64,000 bases of DNA from Pontibacillus yanchengensis (GTDB lineage: Bacteria; Bacillota; Bacilli; Bacillales; BH030062), in NCBI RefSeq assembly GCF_009856295.1, contig NZ_WMEU01000002.1, positions 372,001-436,000 of the forward strand, in the 5' to 3' direction. The position numbers were made by a program, and so were the translations under genes. Every line of letters starts with the position of its first letter. Within the stretch, counting starts at the first letter, position 1. The notes beneath the pieces were generated by a model. The model saw nothing but the letters and a program-made list of their open reading frames with translations, was not told the origin of the DNA and searched no databases. This document shows, piece after piece, positions 63,611 through 64,000 of this stretch.

Positions 63611-63650
63611 AACAAGCTTGGAGAAGTACATCTTCTTCAAGCTTGTTTGT
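63611..63650 (+). terminator. Terminator of nrdJ
   Basis: A long stem (AACAAGCTTG..GAAG arm with CTTC..CAAGCTTGTT arm) has a short TACAT loop and a TTGTTT tail, 8 bp after the stop. Confidence 0.82.
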
Positions 63651-63702
63651 TTAGCGTACTATAAAAATGTTGCTTGTGTATAACAGAATAAGTATAGAGG
63701 CC

Positions 63703-63905
63703 GACGTCCGGCTCCAGCGCCCAGCGACTAGCAAACTTCCTGCACCTCCTTACGTTAAGGAAAAATAGAATCGCTACCGCTATTCGTGTTTCCTTTATCT
63801 CATACGGAATCATGGGAAGTTCGATCAAAATCGGTGCGTCACGCAGCAACATCGAACTGACATACGACACAGTCTATATGTCGCCGGGCGATTGCGTCTT
63901 TATTT
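63703..63905 (+). repeat. Dispersed repeat A, copy 2 (most complete)
   Basis: This is the fullest copy of the element also found at 11660-11830. The ends are imperfect inverted repeats: CGCCCAGCGAC near 63718 and GTCGCCGGGCG near 63881, one mismatch. The interior shares AGCAAACTTCCTGCACCTC, AATCGCTAC, GTGTTTCCTTTATCTCA, ACGCAG and AACATCGAAC with copy 1. A minus-strand frame through it (63637-63870) has no sign of being a gene. Confidence 0.75.
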
Positions 63906-63979
63906 ATAGAATACATTCATTACCAGCAGTGTTCATTAGTTGTTGGTTCATACTAAATCCTAAAAGGAGTGATTTAGTA

Positions 63980-64000
63980 ATGAAGCCATTCACACCTAAT
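63980..64000 (+). CDS. Start of an unidentified gene (truncated by window end)
   Basis: An ATG at 63980 with AAAAGGAG (63962-63969) upstream opens a frame of seven codons (MKPFTPN) that runs off the window. The spacing is good and the frame follows a promoter-sized gap after the repeat. Too little is present to name it. Confidence 0.4.

Noticed and set aside
63637-63870. Minus-strand 77-codon frame
   Set aside because: It is inside dispersed repeat A copy 2 and is not conserved in the other copies.

Overview
The window is a stretch of chromosome from a low-GC, Gram-positive, endospore-forming bacterium of the family Bacillaceae. The evidence is gene order. From trmK to yqhL it largely follows the Bacillus subtilis yqf-yqg-yqh region: cccA, trmK, yqfO, ispH, cshB, nfo, yqfT, ispG, yqfZ, sodA, an MFS gene, pbpA, pst, yqgN, yqgO, gluP, yqgQ, glcK, yqgS to yqgX, mgsR, comG, yqzE, yqhG, yqhH, gcv, yqhL. 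A SpoVAF homologue supports a spore former, and the comG operon indicates competence or pseudopilus potential. Departures from the B. subtilis order include a class II ribonucleotide reductase, a Na/Pi symporter, a FetAB-type exporter and several dispersed intergenic repeats. I do not name a genus.

Layout. 0.3-6.5 kb: dnaG-sigA, a small membrane protein, cytochrome c-550, trmK-yqfO. 6.5-15.6 kb: ispH, the DEAD-box helicase cshB, endonuclease IV, a lytic transglycosylase, ispG, a LysM protein, an NfeD protein and a DUF1189-like protein. 15.7-17.5 kb: Na/Pi symporter preceded by PhoP-like hexamers. 17.6-18.4 kb: six tRNA genes (Asn, Met, His, Ile2, Ser, Phe) behind a strong promoter. 18.5-28 kb: sodA, MFS transporter, PBP2 and the pstSCAB-phoU operon with a clear Pho box. 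28-38.7 kb: two membrane proteins, the L33 paralogue, a large palindromic repeat, 5-formyl-THF cyclo-ligase, L-LDH, rhomboid GluP, an M42 peptidase, SpoVAF and yqgQ-glcK. 38.9-48.3 kb: an LtaS-family enzyme, M14 peptidase, lipoprotein, FetAB, metallo-hydrolase, MidA-type methyltransferase, MgsR and tRNA-Gln. 48.3-55.7 kb: comGA-GG (minus strand), aroK, yqzE, yqhG-yqhH. 55.8-60.2 kb: tandem glycine riboswitch and gcvT-gcvPA-gcvPB. 60.2-64 kb: rhodanese YqhL, NrdR-box-controlled nrdJ, a repeat element and the start of a further gene.

How it works together. Most of the window is housekeeping: replication priming and sigma-A, isoprenoid synthesis (ispG, ispH), cell wall and envelope (PBP2, lytic transglycosylase, LtaS-type enzyme), phosphate uptake, glycine cleavage and deoxynucleotide synthesis. 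Phosphate acquisition appears twice (pst and the Na/Pi symporter), both with PhoP-like boxes. Nearly every transcription unit ends in a recognisable intrinsic terminator.

I found no prophage, insertion sequence, CRISPR array, defence system or secondary-metabolite cluster, and no convincing undescribed multi-gene system. The least explained material is non-coding: three dispersed or palindromic repeat families, an unusual second glycine aptamer, and a possible small RNA or long 3-prime UTR after the NfeD gene. All calls rest on reading the sequence and on recalled family knowledge. No database search was run.
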